From Pedinophyceae sp. YPF-701 (taxonomy: Eukaryota > Chlorophyta > Pedinophyceae), in assembly GCA_916048055.1 (NCBI GenBank), contig CAJZHL010000028.1, positions 310,001-374,000 of the forward strand: a DNA stretch of 64,000 nt, written 5' to 3'. Of this stretch, positions 48,290-58,800 are shown one piece after another. The notes under the pieces are model-generated. The model saw only the letters and a program-made list of their open reading frames with translations. It did not search any database and was not told where the DNA came from. Positions within the stretch are counted from its first letter, which is position 1. Each line of letters opens with the position of its first letter. The position numbers and the translations under genes were made by a program.

Positions 48290-49390
48290 CACTGACTATC
48301 CCAGGTAGTCACCGAGTCGACCACCGGGAGGCGCTGGCGCACGCCCTGGCCGTCGTGCGCGGAGACACGAGGCTTGATACGTCCCTGCTTGTCGTTGACG
48401 ACCATCACGTTGCACTTCTGCACTGAGACGGACATGCCACGGTCACGTAGCCAGCGCGTGGCAGTCCAGGAGCTGCTGGAGCTCCTCCTGTGAGCGCGCG
48501 AGGAGAACAGAGAACAGAGTCATCCGCGTACAGGATCATGCGTACGAGGGCGTCGCCGAGCTCCGCCCCGCGCGTCGGGCACTCCCCGTCGAGCTCCTTG
48601 TAGAGCCCAGGAAGAGGCCGAAGAGCGTGGGCTCAGCAGACAGCCCTGCTTGACGCCCACGGTCTGGTCGGTGACCTCGTCCGTGCCGTCGGTCAGCTTG
48701 AGGTGTTGCTTGTTCCTGTCGTAGTACGCCTGCACGAACTCTTCCGGGACACCAATGCGACGCAGACGAGCCATCAGGAAATCATGGTTGCCAGTATCGT
48801 CGGCCTTCTTGATGTCCAGGAATGCCGCGAACACCTTGTTGCCGCGCACCTTGGCGACATCCGCGTTGACCTGCAGAGAGAAGGCGGCATCGAAGGTTCC
48901 TCGCCCCGCCCGAAAGCGGAGCTGGGCAGGTGAGCGGCGGAGCGCGGCCTCGACGAAGGCCTCGAGGTGCGATTGCAGCACCTTGGCGTAGATCTTCGTG
49001 ATGACGGGCGACAGGGAGAGGAAGCGGTAGTTGGCGGGGTCGTCGCGGGCCCCCCGCTTGTGCAGCGCCACGAGCTCCGAGCTGTTGACGTTGTCGGGCA
49101 GGTGCTCGGCGCGGAGCTTCTTCGTGAACAGCGCGGCGAGCACGGTGCTCCACGCGTTCGCTTCCAGGTCCGCCTTGCCGATGTCCTCGAATTCCGCCGT
49201 CAGGTCTGCAAGCTCCTCGCTGTCCAGCTCGCCCGGCCGCGCGTACTTGTAGAACTCCACGGCCCCCCCCCCGAACCTGCAGACTCACCGTTGCTAGATG
49301 GTCGTGCGCGGGCACTGCGCGCGTCGTCATTTTTCGCCGTCGACGTTTCCATCAGGTAGATACAGCCATCGGCGTTGAAATCAAACCAGG
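48290..49390 (-). mobile_element. broken non-LTR retrotransposon (LINE) with reverse transcriptase
   Basis: On the minus strand, successive reverse-transcriptase blocks appear in the expected order: SSELVALHKRG, NYRFLSLSPVITKIYAKVL, AQLRFRAGRGTFDAAFSLQ, VFAAFLDIKKADDT, VGVKQGCLLSP, the catalytic VRMILYADDSVLC, and the thumb-side MSVSVQKCNVMVVND. These lie in at least three different frames, so the copy carries several frameshifts and is dead. The polymerase YADD box is intact but out of frame with the blocks before it. No endonuclease domain is seen upstream, so the copy is also truncated at its 5' side, where repeat B starts within a few bases. RNA-dependent DNA polymerase of target-primed retrotransposition is the family function. 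Confidence 0.9.
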
Positions 49391-49395
49391 TCGCG

Positions 49396-49984
49396 CGAGA
49401 ACAGCGGAAGGCACGTGCATTGTGGAGAACAATGAAGACAAGACCATCGCAATCGTCGCGTGGACGGGGAAGTGTTCCAGCCGCGAGCGGCTTTGTACCA
49501 GCGTTGTGTTCGCCTGCAGTGCGCCCGGTTGCGTGCAGCCACGATGCAGGGCGCGGCTTCGTGGCTTGCTCGCGTTTTGCAGTGCATCGCGATGACGAGG
49601 TTGTACATCCGCGCCGCCCATGAGTCGTCTGTCGATCCCGCGACAGTATCTCGGGATGCAGTACTGCCCGCAGTATCGCGAAGGGGCATGTCGAGGGTCT
49701 CGCAGCCCAATGGATGGTCCCGAAACACAATGAAGACGACCTGTATGCTGAAGAAGGAAAAGGGGCGGACCGCGGCTTGGCTGAAGATCAACGACGATGC
49801 AGGCGCGGCCTGTGTCGTGTTCGTGCTCGGATATGCGGGCCATGCACACGTTGGCATCGACGCACCGCGGGGGCACCGGGCCCATGTCAGGCCTCCCATG
49901 AAGGCCTCCCATGAAGGAAGCACCTGTGGCTCGTCATTGTCGGGCGGCGGGTCGCTCTGAGGCTACTTCCCCGCAAGGCAGGTC
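49396..49984 (+). repeat. dispersed repeat B, copy 1
   Basis: 589 bp that recur at 55307-55878 in the same orientation with high identity (my reading: above 90 percent) apart from small indels. Both copies keep long frames on both strands, so coding content cannot be decided by eye. A short internal duplication (CCCATGAAGG-type) lies near 49897-49920. Its left end touches the LINE fragment, which suggests one is nested next to the other or that B belongs to the same element. Confidence 0.8.
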
Positions 49985-52309
49985 ATGTCAGGATAGTCCT
50001 CCCTCTCACACTTGCGACACAGCACCGGCGACCTCCCGGTCCCCGGGTCTTTTGCCTGAGGCATAGGCACACACGATGTCAACGTGGTGTTGAAGGAGCA
50101 AGGTAGGTAGCGCCCAGGTCTCCAAGCACGCGACCGGGGACTCGAGGGCGCACGGGCGCAAAAGCGAGAGTCGCGCAAACGGGACGGCGCGGTGCGAGGA
50201 GCGGGGGTGGCACGTCCTCAACCCGACCTGCTATGTTATCGTTTTATCGTGGCGCCCGGGGCCCGGGAAGGCCCAGACGGCCCACGGGCGCGGTGCGTGC
50301 GCGCGAGACAGACAGGGTCGGGCGGTGCGCTCCCCCGACGCGCAGACGCAGTGAAGTCCGTGCACGCCCTGGACCTGATCGAGCGAGACTCGCGCGGCCA
50401 TGCCACGACGTGCGGCGGGGTCGACGCCGAGGTGAGGGCGGGACTGCTCGGGAGGGGCTGGGCGTCCCCCCCGCAGCGTTGTAGGTCCCCGGGGATGCCA
50501 TGGTGCCGGTCCGGATGCTATTAGTGGGGTACCTGCAGGGGGCGGACAACTCTGAGACTTACGTACGACTCTGAGTCACTCTGAGTGACTCAGGGTGACC
50601 TGCTCGGCCCGTCTTGTGCCGTCAGGCCGGGCGGACACCTCGCATTATCTACGGGTCGACAGGCGTGGGCGAGCGCGTCCCGCGATGACCCGCACGAGCA
50701 CGCGCGTTGTGTTCGCAAGGAAGCAAATGCGACTTCCCGGCGAAATGCGCCACTCGTTGGACGTCATCGGCGGATGGGGTGGCGGCACAACGCCTCATCG
50801 AGGGCGGTACGGGCGCTCAGGTGGCGTCGTCGTGCATGATGGCGTGGCGGTGGGCCTAGGCCCTGCCTGGGGTGGATCGCACCGTTTCGCTCCGCGAGAG
50901 CGGGGTTTGGGGGCAGGATGACGTGGCAGGCGGTTTTGCGGAGCAACATGGAGGTGGGCCCATGGTGCGTGGCCGAGACTTGCAGCAGAAGGAGTGGAAG
51001 TGTGTTGCTGGCAACGGGCGCAGTGTTTTTGCGCGGGCCTCGTCGCGGCATGAGCTTCGGTGACCTCACTCGGTGCCTCGACACTGCAGGAGTGACAGAG
51101 ATCTCTCTGAGCGACACAAACCGGGTGAGGATGCGAGGATGCCGGCGTGGGCCGGGCACCACTGCAACAGCCCTGGGCCCCCTCCCGCGGAGGACCCCCT
51201 GGGCGGCCTTCGCGGCGGTTCGGGCGCCGGAAGATGTGGTCGAGGGCATTTCGCGACAGCTGATAAAGCTTTTGGCGCGAGTACGGCACGGAGGGCTACA
51301 GGGTACAGGTCACGAAGCCGCGACGGGCTTCGTACAGGAAGACGAGCATACAGACGCGGGAACCTCGCAGGTGCGCGGCGCAAACAGGATTCCGTCACCA
51401 TGTGCCGACATCTCTGTCCGGAGATAGCGTACGCGTGTGGTCGGCATCACGCGCCCGCATCCCACGCGCACGCTCCGGCGAGCAACAGTGCTTGTGTTGC
51501 CCTTGATGCGCTTGGCGCCTTGTTCGCGGCGGGCCGTGCCGTGGATGCGGTCGTTTCAGGTCGCAGCAGCGATGAGCGACGTCTGCGTGGGTCTACTGCG
51601 TGGATCAGGCCGTTGCGTGAGCCGTTGTCGCTCGCTGTGGCAGTTTGCGCCATTGAGCGACGGTCCACGGAGCGAACGGCGCTCGTTGCGGGCCCTGAGG
51701 CAGGCACATGGCGTGTCCTGAGGGCGTTGTCGCGCACGATTGTCCTGGTGCTGCGCAGGGGGCGAGGCGGACTGCGCGTACGGGGAGCATACTCGCGCCG
51801 TGGTTCAACGAAGGCCGTTTCGACAGGTGCGGGAGAAGCGTTCGGTCAGATCCGGACGCGCGCTGCGTCTGATGTGCGGAGACGCGCACGCAAGGGCAGG
51901 CGCATGCTGATTCTGCGGGCGCAGCGTGTCGAGTAAGGCGCGCAGTGTTGCAGCGACGCTCACAGCGCCACGCCCGACTTTCCGCTTCCCTCGCACAAAT
52001 ATTGATCCAGGCGCCTCCCCTGTGTCGTATGATCCGCAGGAGAGCGGCCATGGACGAGCAATATCCCTCCGAAACTTTCGAGCTTCTAAATGAGCGGTGT
52101 GAACAGCCCGACAGATGGCCGGTGAGTCGCTCCCCGTTGTACTTGCTTGGTCAGCCACAGCGCAGTTCTCTGGAGTCGGGGGCACAGATGGTGCCATAGC
52201 ATCGCGATGATACCGTTCGCTGTGTGCCTGCATTGAACAGCGACGACCGAGCACAATTGCTCCCGGGCTTGCTCGATGGAGTCTCACCTTCTCGTCTCAT
52301 GCTCGCACA
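49985..52309. other. 2.3-kb gene-free stretch in the repeat island
   Basis: No recognised gene. A minus-strand frame at 49963-50178 ends with a CRKC motif and another Cys, possibly a fragment of a transposon protein. Near 50555-50595 there is a cluster of short direct and inverted copies of GAGTCACTC/GAGTGACTC. GC content is visibly lower than in the gene blocks. Confidence 0.4.
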
Positions 52310-54082
52310 ATGCAGGAGAGCTCGAGCGGCGAGCCCTGGCAGGCCGCGGCGGGCGAGTCCTGGACCCCCGAACAAACCGTGGACGATACATTCAACGGAG
52401 GACCGGACTTGCTCGGCGTCCACGGGCATGACCTGCAGATTCCAGCGGGGACCGGCGCTGTCGCCCCGGGCTCTGTCGCTCAGCCCTCCCTGCCTCAGTC
52501 GATGACCCTTTCTCTGGGCTGGGAGACGGCTACAGCGCCAGTGTCGGTCACGCTGGCGATCTCCGGGGACGGCGTGGAGTATGCGACTCGTTTCGTGGCT
52601 GGTGTGTCTGGGACCCCCTTCGACTTGAGGCCCCTGCTCCCGGTGGCCGGCCCCCTCTATGAAGGTCTGATGGGTTTGATGCACCACGCTCAACAACTCT
52701 TTCCGCTCCTTGCGCCTCTCACGGCGGCTCCCGGCTCGGCGGCTCCGGCTCCAGCCGAGGTCTGGGCGGCGCCCGGCTTCACGGCGCCCGGCTTCACGGC
52801 GCCCGGCTTCACGGCGCCCGGCTTCACGGCGCCCGGCTTCACGGCGCCCGGCTTTGCGGCGCCCGGCTTCCCGGCGCCCGGCTTCACGGCGCCCGGCTGT
52901 ACGGCGCCCGGCTTTGCGGCGCCCGGCTTTGCGGCGCCCGGCTTCACGGGGCCCGGCGTTGCGGCGCCCGGCTCTGCGGCGCCCGGCTCTGCGGCGCCCG
53001 GCTGTACGGCGCCCGGCTTCACGGCGCCCGGCTGTACGGCGCCCGGCCTCACGGCGCCCGGCTTCACGGCGCCCGGCTTCACGGCGCCCGGCTTTGCGGC
53101 GCCCGGCTCTACGGTGCCCGGCCTCACGGCGCCCGGCTCTACGGCGCCCGGCTCTACGGCGCCCGGCTGTACGGCGCCCGGCCTCACGGCGCCCGCCTCT
53201 ACGGCGCCCGGCTGTACGGCGCCCGGCCTCACGGCGCCCGCCTCTACGGCGCCCGGCTCTACGGCGCCCGGCCTCACGGCGCCCGCCTCTACGGCGCCCG
53301 GCTCTACGGCGCCCGGCTCGCCTCCTGCTTCGACGACTCTCCCGACTCTCACCTTCGATGAGTTTGTGCGTTCCGAAGCCCTCCCGAAGATTCCACAGGG
53401 CGACCGGGGATACTTTCAGAAGCACGCGCAGCGGAACGTGGCCATGCTGCTGGCCATGAGACCGTGGCAAGGATCGTTAAACAGTGTGCAGCAGCAACAC
53501 TTGCCGGAGCTCGAGCCGCTCATCCCTGAGGGCTCTCGGCAGAGGGGCTACAAGCTTCTCTTGCACTACAGTATCCTGATTCGTGAGGTCCTGCTGTACA
53601 TTCTCAAGGGGGCCAACGTCACCGACGACGACCTGGACGCCCGGGGGCTGGGTGACGTCGTGCACCTGAGGCAGGGCCGACTCCTCGACAAGAGCATGTG
53701 CCAGCGCCTGTTCCCGCGAAACGGCAAAGGACGGACCTCCTACAAACTGTGCGACGCGCTGGTCAAGTTGTTCGAAGACTTCGACCTGACGTGGCCCGGG
53801 CAGAACACCACACGCGAGCAGTTCGAAGGCATACTGTCTTTCTACGGTCCCGGGGGTGCGTTCACCGGAGGCGCAGAAGGGACCGGCGATGGCGAGGGCG
53901 TGATTGATGACGACGCGCAAGTGCAAGCTGGGCATGACGACGACGGCGGCGACGACGACGACCACAACGGCGACGACGGCGGACACCACGGGCAGCAGTA
54001 CGCGTGGCGCGACAGGCTGCGCAGCCGCGGCAGCGGTGGCCAGCAGCGCCACTCACACAAGCGTCAGCGCCGCGGGGAATGA
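52310..54082 (+). CDS. Ala-Pro-Gly pentapeptide repeat protein with novel C-terminal domain
   Basis: Single-exon gene of 590 aa from the ATG at 52310. Residues 1-150 are a non-repetitive head (SMTLSLGWETATAPVSVTL; LYEGLMGLMHHAQQLFPLL). Residues about 153-338 are 37 tandem pentapeptides APGFT, APGST, APGCT, APGLT or APAST. Residues about 347-510 form a globular domain (YFQKHAQRNVAMLLAMRPWQ; GYKLLLHYSILIREVLLYIL; LVKLFEDFDLTWPG). That domain is clearly related to the C-terminus of the HSP70 fusion gene 1.8 kb downstream. The tail is Asp/His-rich and ends in a basic cluster, HKRQRRG, which could be a nuclear signal. I know of no described family for the shared domain. The gene lies in a transposon-rich island, on the same strand as its relative. 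Confidence 0.78.
   Translation: MQESSSGEPWQAAAGESWTPEQTVDDTFNGGPDLLGVHGHDLQIPAGTGAVAPGSVAQPSLPQSMTLSLGWETATAPVSVTLAISGDGVEYATRFVAGVSGTPFDLRPLLPVAGPLYEGLMGLMHHAQQLFPLLAPLTAAPGSAAPAPAEVWAAPGFTAPGFTAPGFTAPGFTAPGFTAPGFAAPGFPAPGFTAPGCTAPGFAAPGFAAPGFTGPGVAAPGSAAPGSAAPGCTAPGFTAPGCTAPGLTAPGFTAPGFTAPGFAAPGSTVPGLTAPGSTAPGSTAPGCTAPGLTAPASTAPGCTAPGLTAPASTAPGSTAPGLTAPASTAPGSTAPGSPPASTTLPTLTFDEFVRSEALPKIPQGDRGYFQKHAQRNVAMLLAMRPWQGSLNSVQQQHLPELEPLIPEGSRQRGYKLLLHYSILIREVLLYILKGANVTDDDLDARGLGDVVHLRQGRLLDKSMCQRLFPRNGKGRTSYKLCDALVKLFEDFDLTWPGQNTTREQFEGILSFYGPGGAFTGGAEGTGDGEGVIDDDAQVQAGHDDDGGDDDDHNGDDGGHHGQQYAWRDRLRSRGSGGQQRHSHKRQRRGE
52768..53322 (+). repeat. coding 15-bp minisatellite, 37 units
   Basis: 37 in-frame copies of a 15-bp unit of the form GGCGCCCGGCTTCAC, with the last five bases varying between copies. 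Because the unit is a multiple of three, the opposite strand is also open across the array. Later units show a three-unit higher-order pattern, a sign of recent block duplication. Confidence 0.95.
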
Positions 54083-55306
54083 ATCGAAGCATCACAAGCG
54101 CTGCCCTTCAGGACGGCACTTGAAGTTCCGCGGCCTGCCGGACACCCGACCGGTCAGGGCAAAGGGCTGGTCTCGGAGCCCCTTCCGCTGAGCGTGCGTT
54201 GGCGTTGGACGGTCAAGGATGCACTTCATCATCAAGAACACGCCACGGACGTTGCCCCCCGCGACGGGCGTCGATGTATCTTGGCCTTGAGGTGTGGTGA
54301 GATGTTACCATTTTCGTGTCGTCAGCCATAAGGCTTTGGGACCTGAAATGATCATTCGACTAGGTGGCGAGTCATGTCAACCCCCCACCGTTATGGTAGC
54401 GACAGGTTCAGCAGCTGTGACAGAGTCGGCTTGTAGCAGATTTTCGATGCCCCGAGTGAGCATCGCCATGCCTCGCTGATTCGGCAGGTTCAGAAGATAA
54501 CGCACGGCAGCGTTGGCAGCGGCTTCCGAGTCGAATCTTGCGGCATCATGCAGGTCCGCGAGGTGCTGGCGCAGCCGGCGGTCGAGAGCAAAGCGGCGGC
54601 GCTGTCCAACAGTTGCCGTGGCCGGCAGATGCGCGTCGGCAGCGGGCGGAGGTGGTACCGTACCCTGCCCTCAGCAGGTGCACGTGCGCACCTGGCATGC
54701 CAGGTGTGGCTGCTGCGGTGTCCCTGGCGTGCCACCTATCTGCACGCATGGCCGCCGCGATGTGCGCTGCCCACGGTAGCTCGCGTCTGCGGAGCCGGTG
54801 GGCTGCGGGCTCGGTACGCCTTGCGCTCGTGCGAGTTGTGGGTGTCGTACGTGATTCCCGTCGTCGTCGGCCGGCGCCGCCCCTGCCTCTCCCGCGCCGC
54901 CCACGGCCCCGTGATCGTCCGCCTCGCCCCCGTCCTCGGGAGTTCCGTGGCTGCGACCGCTGTCCCGCCTCATCCGAGTCCGTCAGGGAGGTCGTTGAAG
55001 AAGCAGTAGCGTTGTGCGACCCCTCGTAGGCTGACTCGCTGTCGTCGCCAGTGGCGGCCGAGGTGTCTTCGCAGTAGTTCGACCTCGATGTAGCACGGGA
55101 CCCACCTCGCGTGGTGCGGTCCAGCGTGCGAGCGACCGAGCGGTTTTATTCAGAATTGCGGGATGCCGGTGGTGGCGAGGGCAGCGACCGAGATTGTGTG
55201 CGGCCGCCCCGTGCTGCGCGTCCCCTGCCTCGGGCAGCCCGAGCTCCATGGCTTCGGCGGGCGGCAGCGGGCTGCGCTCCTGCGTCGCGCCGGCCTGGCT
55301 GCATGT
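54083..55306. other. gene-free stretch holding repeat A copy 2
   Basis: Between the two related genes. Apart from the dispersed repeat copy at 54290-54655 there is no recognisable coding frame. Confidence 0.4.
54290..54655 (-). mobile_element. dispersed repeat A, copy 2
   Basis: Same element as at 31931-32296, same length (366 bp). The minus-strand frame still reads RRRFALDRRLRQHLADLHDA and ends ATITVGG before the same untranslated tail. Differences between the copies fall often at silent positions, so the shared frame was probably under selection in the parent elements. Confidence 0.7.
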
Positions 55307-55878
55307 CGAGAACAGCGGAAGGCACGTACATTGGAGAACAATGAAGAGAAGACCATCGCAGTCGCGTGGACGGGGAAGTGTTCCAGCCGCGAGCGGCATT
55401 GTACCAGCGTTGTGTTCGCCTGTAGTGCGCCCGGTTGCGTGCAGTCACGATGCAGGGCGCGGCTTCGTGGCTTGCTCGTGCGGTGCATCGCGATGACGAG
55501 GTCGTACATCCGCGCCGCCCATGAGTCGTCTGTCGATCCCGCGACAGTATCTCGGGATGCAGTACTGTCCGCAGTATCGCGAAGGGGCGTGTCGAGGGTC
55601 TCGCAGTCCAATGGATGGTCCCGGAACACAATGAAGATGACCTGGACGGAAAAATGTCGGACCGCGGCTTGGCTGAAGATCAACGACGATGCAGGCGCGG
55701 CCTGTGTCGTGTTCGTGCTCGGACATGCGGGTCACGCACACGTTGGCGTCGACGCACCGCGGGGGCACCGGGCCCATGTCAGGCCTTCCACGAAGGCCTC
55801 CCATGAAGGAAGCACCTGTGGCTCGTCATTGTCGGGCGGTGGGTCGCTCTGAGGCTACTCCGCCGCAAGGCAGGTCGT
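55307..55878 (+). repeat. dispersed repeat B, copy 2
   Basis: 572 bp matching 49396-49984. The right end lies only 12 bp before the ATG of the HSP70 fusion gene, so the proximal promoter and 5' leader of that gene are made of repeat sequence or were hit by it. Confidence 0.8.
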
Positions 55879-55890
55879 GAGTAGACCAGG

Positions 55891-58800
55891 ATGACGGCGC
55901 AGATTGCCAAGCCGGCCGACCGGAGGGGCCGGAAGGGCATGCCCACGCGGTCTGGAGTGGGTATCGTCAAGGTGTCTGTCGCCGTCGGTATCGATCTCGG
56001 CACCACGAACAGGTGCGCTCTCGAAGCTCACAGATAGGTCATATATCATCCAGCATGGGTAAATGGCTGCGTAACACGTTCACGGAGTCGCGAGCGCGGC
56101 ATTGTGCACTACCTGGGGCGGCGTGCTCCCTGGTGCAGCCAGCGAGGCTTCTCGTCCGTCTCGAGGCCCGTAATTGCGCGCTGCCTGATCAATTGATGGC
56201 ATGCGAGGCATATCGGGGCGCTGAACCCTCTTAGCCTGCCGTGGCCAGCCGCGGTAGGTAGTGCTCCCGCCAGCTCGCAGCGCTTCCGCTCGCGCCACTG
56301 TCCGGTTTTCGTGGAACTCCCTCCGTCGTTTTCCACAGAACGGGGTTCGGTCTACCGTTTCGCGTCGCATACTTGGTGTTTTGTCCTCTTGCGAGCGTCT
56401 TGCGGAGGCGCCCTCCTTCGTCGGCTCTCGACCCGGTCCTCCCGCACCGTCACAGACGAGTACCTGCCGCAGAATCGCAGAATCTGTCGACGTATCAGCG
56501 ATTTTGTCGCGTCAGAGAGACTTTTGCGCTGCATGTCTGCGTTGCCGCCCCCATCTCATGAAGGGGGTGCCCGGAGCCATTCGTGCTTGCAGTATGGCGC
56601 ACATGTATCGGCCAGGCAGGAACCCAGAGGAGGTGTTCGACCGCGTCGTGCCTTCGGTGGTCCTGTACGAGTACGCCGATAGCGAGTGGAAACAGCCGTT
56701 GTGTGGTGCTGACGCCGAGGCAGAGTACATCCACGCGATGAGAAACCCGATGCGACACGTGTTCTTGCTGACCGACGCGAAGCGGCTGCTCGCACGGTAC
56801 CGCGCCAACGTGCCGGAGTCGATCGTCACGTCGCTGGAGGCGCAGGAGGGGCGCGTGAAGATCACTCGCACAACGGATGGGTTCGCCGTCTTTCAACTGA
56901 CGTGCCGCGAGGAGGGACAGGTGGTCGCGGAGAGGTGCGTCACACCGCAGGAGGTGCTGGCGGAGGTCCTGCGCCACGTCCGCGTCGCGGTGGAGCAGCA
57001 CCTCAACCCCGCCACGGAGGAGGTCGGGCGCGTTGCCGTCGGCATCCCCCACGGCTACGACGATCTACAGCGCGAGGCGACGATCCAGGCGGCGAGGATG
57101 GCGAACTTCGACCGCAGCATCGTGGACCTGATTCCCGAGCCCGTCGCGGCAGGGTTCACCTTGGAGCGCTTCGCAGCGGATGCCCCGAACGTGGGCGACG
57201 TGTTCGCCGTGCTCGACTTGGGCGGCGGCACGCTTGACGTCACGATCATGCGCGTGAAGGAGGGCGGGGCGGAAGTCAAGGACAGGTCTTTCAAAGTCCT
57301 GACGACCCACGGGGATAACAACTGCGGCGGCAGGGACCTGGACGAGGTCTTGCGGGCCATCGTCGAGGAGAAACACGCCTTCTGGGAGGACAAACACGGC
57401 ATCGGGCCCAAAGCACGGGAAGCATGGACGGCACGGGAAGAATGGACGAGCAAGACGCACGGCGGGTACGCGCGACGGCGTCTCACAACGTGCGATGTCG
57501 AGAAGCGGAAGAAGCTCGAGTCGCTGAAGATCAAGCTGTCGGGGCTGAGGGACGCGCACATCACGTGGGGGGACCACGATAGATCGATCACCGTGACGCG
57601 CCAGGAGTTCCAGGAGCATCCCCTGAGTGAAGCGTTTTTCCGCAAGGTGGCACGCAACCTCGGGGTGGCGCTGCAGACCCTGCCCAGCGCGTCGCGAAGG
57701 AACTTCGACTGCGTGAGTCGGGTCTTGCTGGTCGGGGGGTCGGCGTTCGTTCCAGGCGTCAAAGCGGCCGTTGAGAGGTACGCAAAGTGCATTGCAGGAC
57801 GACCCCGCTGTCAGGCTTGCGCTGTGGCCCCGTCAAGGCGGCCGTGAGCGTTGCCTGATTCGATGCCGTCGGTTTGATGCCACGCCGGGCTCCAGATCGA
57901 CGTAGCGCTTTTCTTTTACACAACCCTCTTCGAGCGGAGAGGTTTCAGGCCGTGCATCGCGACCGTCTGATCCCGTGGACGCACCTCGGCCACGGTGCAC
58001 TCTGCAGCGTTTTCAAGGATTGGACCACGATGAGGCACCCGATGAAGAGCGTCTCGGAGGGCGCTGCGTGGTATGCGCGCCGCAAGCTGGACAGGCCAGA
58101 CGACGAGCTGTTTGATGACGTCGTCCCGTACTCGCTCGGGCTCGAGTACCGCGACAGCAGCGGCAAGCCGCGCCTTGCGCACATGATCAGCAAGGACACG
58201 GAGCTGGCCAAGGCGCGCTGGGTGTCGCAAGATTTCTACACTGCAGATGACGACCAGTCGTACTGCGACTTCAACATCCACCTGTCGCCTCGTCACACGT
58301 GCGGGTCTGTCGCGCACAGCAGGGTGGTCGGCAAGCTGCATCTCCCCAACTTGCCGCCTGGGCCCAAGTTCAGCGTGCGCTTCGGCATCGAAGTGAACAT
58401 CGACCAGCACATGAAGCTGCACTGCACCGCGTGGATGGTCGGCAAGGACAACATCAAGGTCACCAGGGAGATCGACTTCGTGCACGAGTTCCGGGAGAAC
58501 ATCCTGCCCAGCGAGTGCGACATCCTCGCAGCAGACGTCTCGGTGGTCGTCCCGAGGAGCACGCTCGCCGCCGAGCGCGACGAACCGCCACCGCCTCTGG
58601 AGCAGCGTCCTCTGCAGTCGCAGTCTTCCAGGCAAGCGGCAGCCAGCGCTGCGCCGCCACGCAAAGCAGCGGAGCATGTCGCCGGCGGCGCTGCGCGCCA
58701 GACGCACGGTCCTGCAGCAGGGACGGACGAGGTCGGGGGCTTTGAAGATGCAGCGCGGCAGGTGTTGCGGTTCGTTCGCAGCCAGAACCGATCGATCACA

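Noticed and set aside
49410-49480. Short HSP70-like wording (IVENNEDKTIA) in repeat B on the plus strand
   Set aside because: Tempting because the HSP70 fusion is next to copy 2, but the match is about ten residues, is not continued by other HSP70 blocks and is altered by an indel between the two copies.
52151-53470. 439-codon minus-strand frame across the pentapeptide array
   Set aside because: An array of a 15-bp unit is open on both strands by construction. Only the plus strand continues into a globular domain with a relative nearby.
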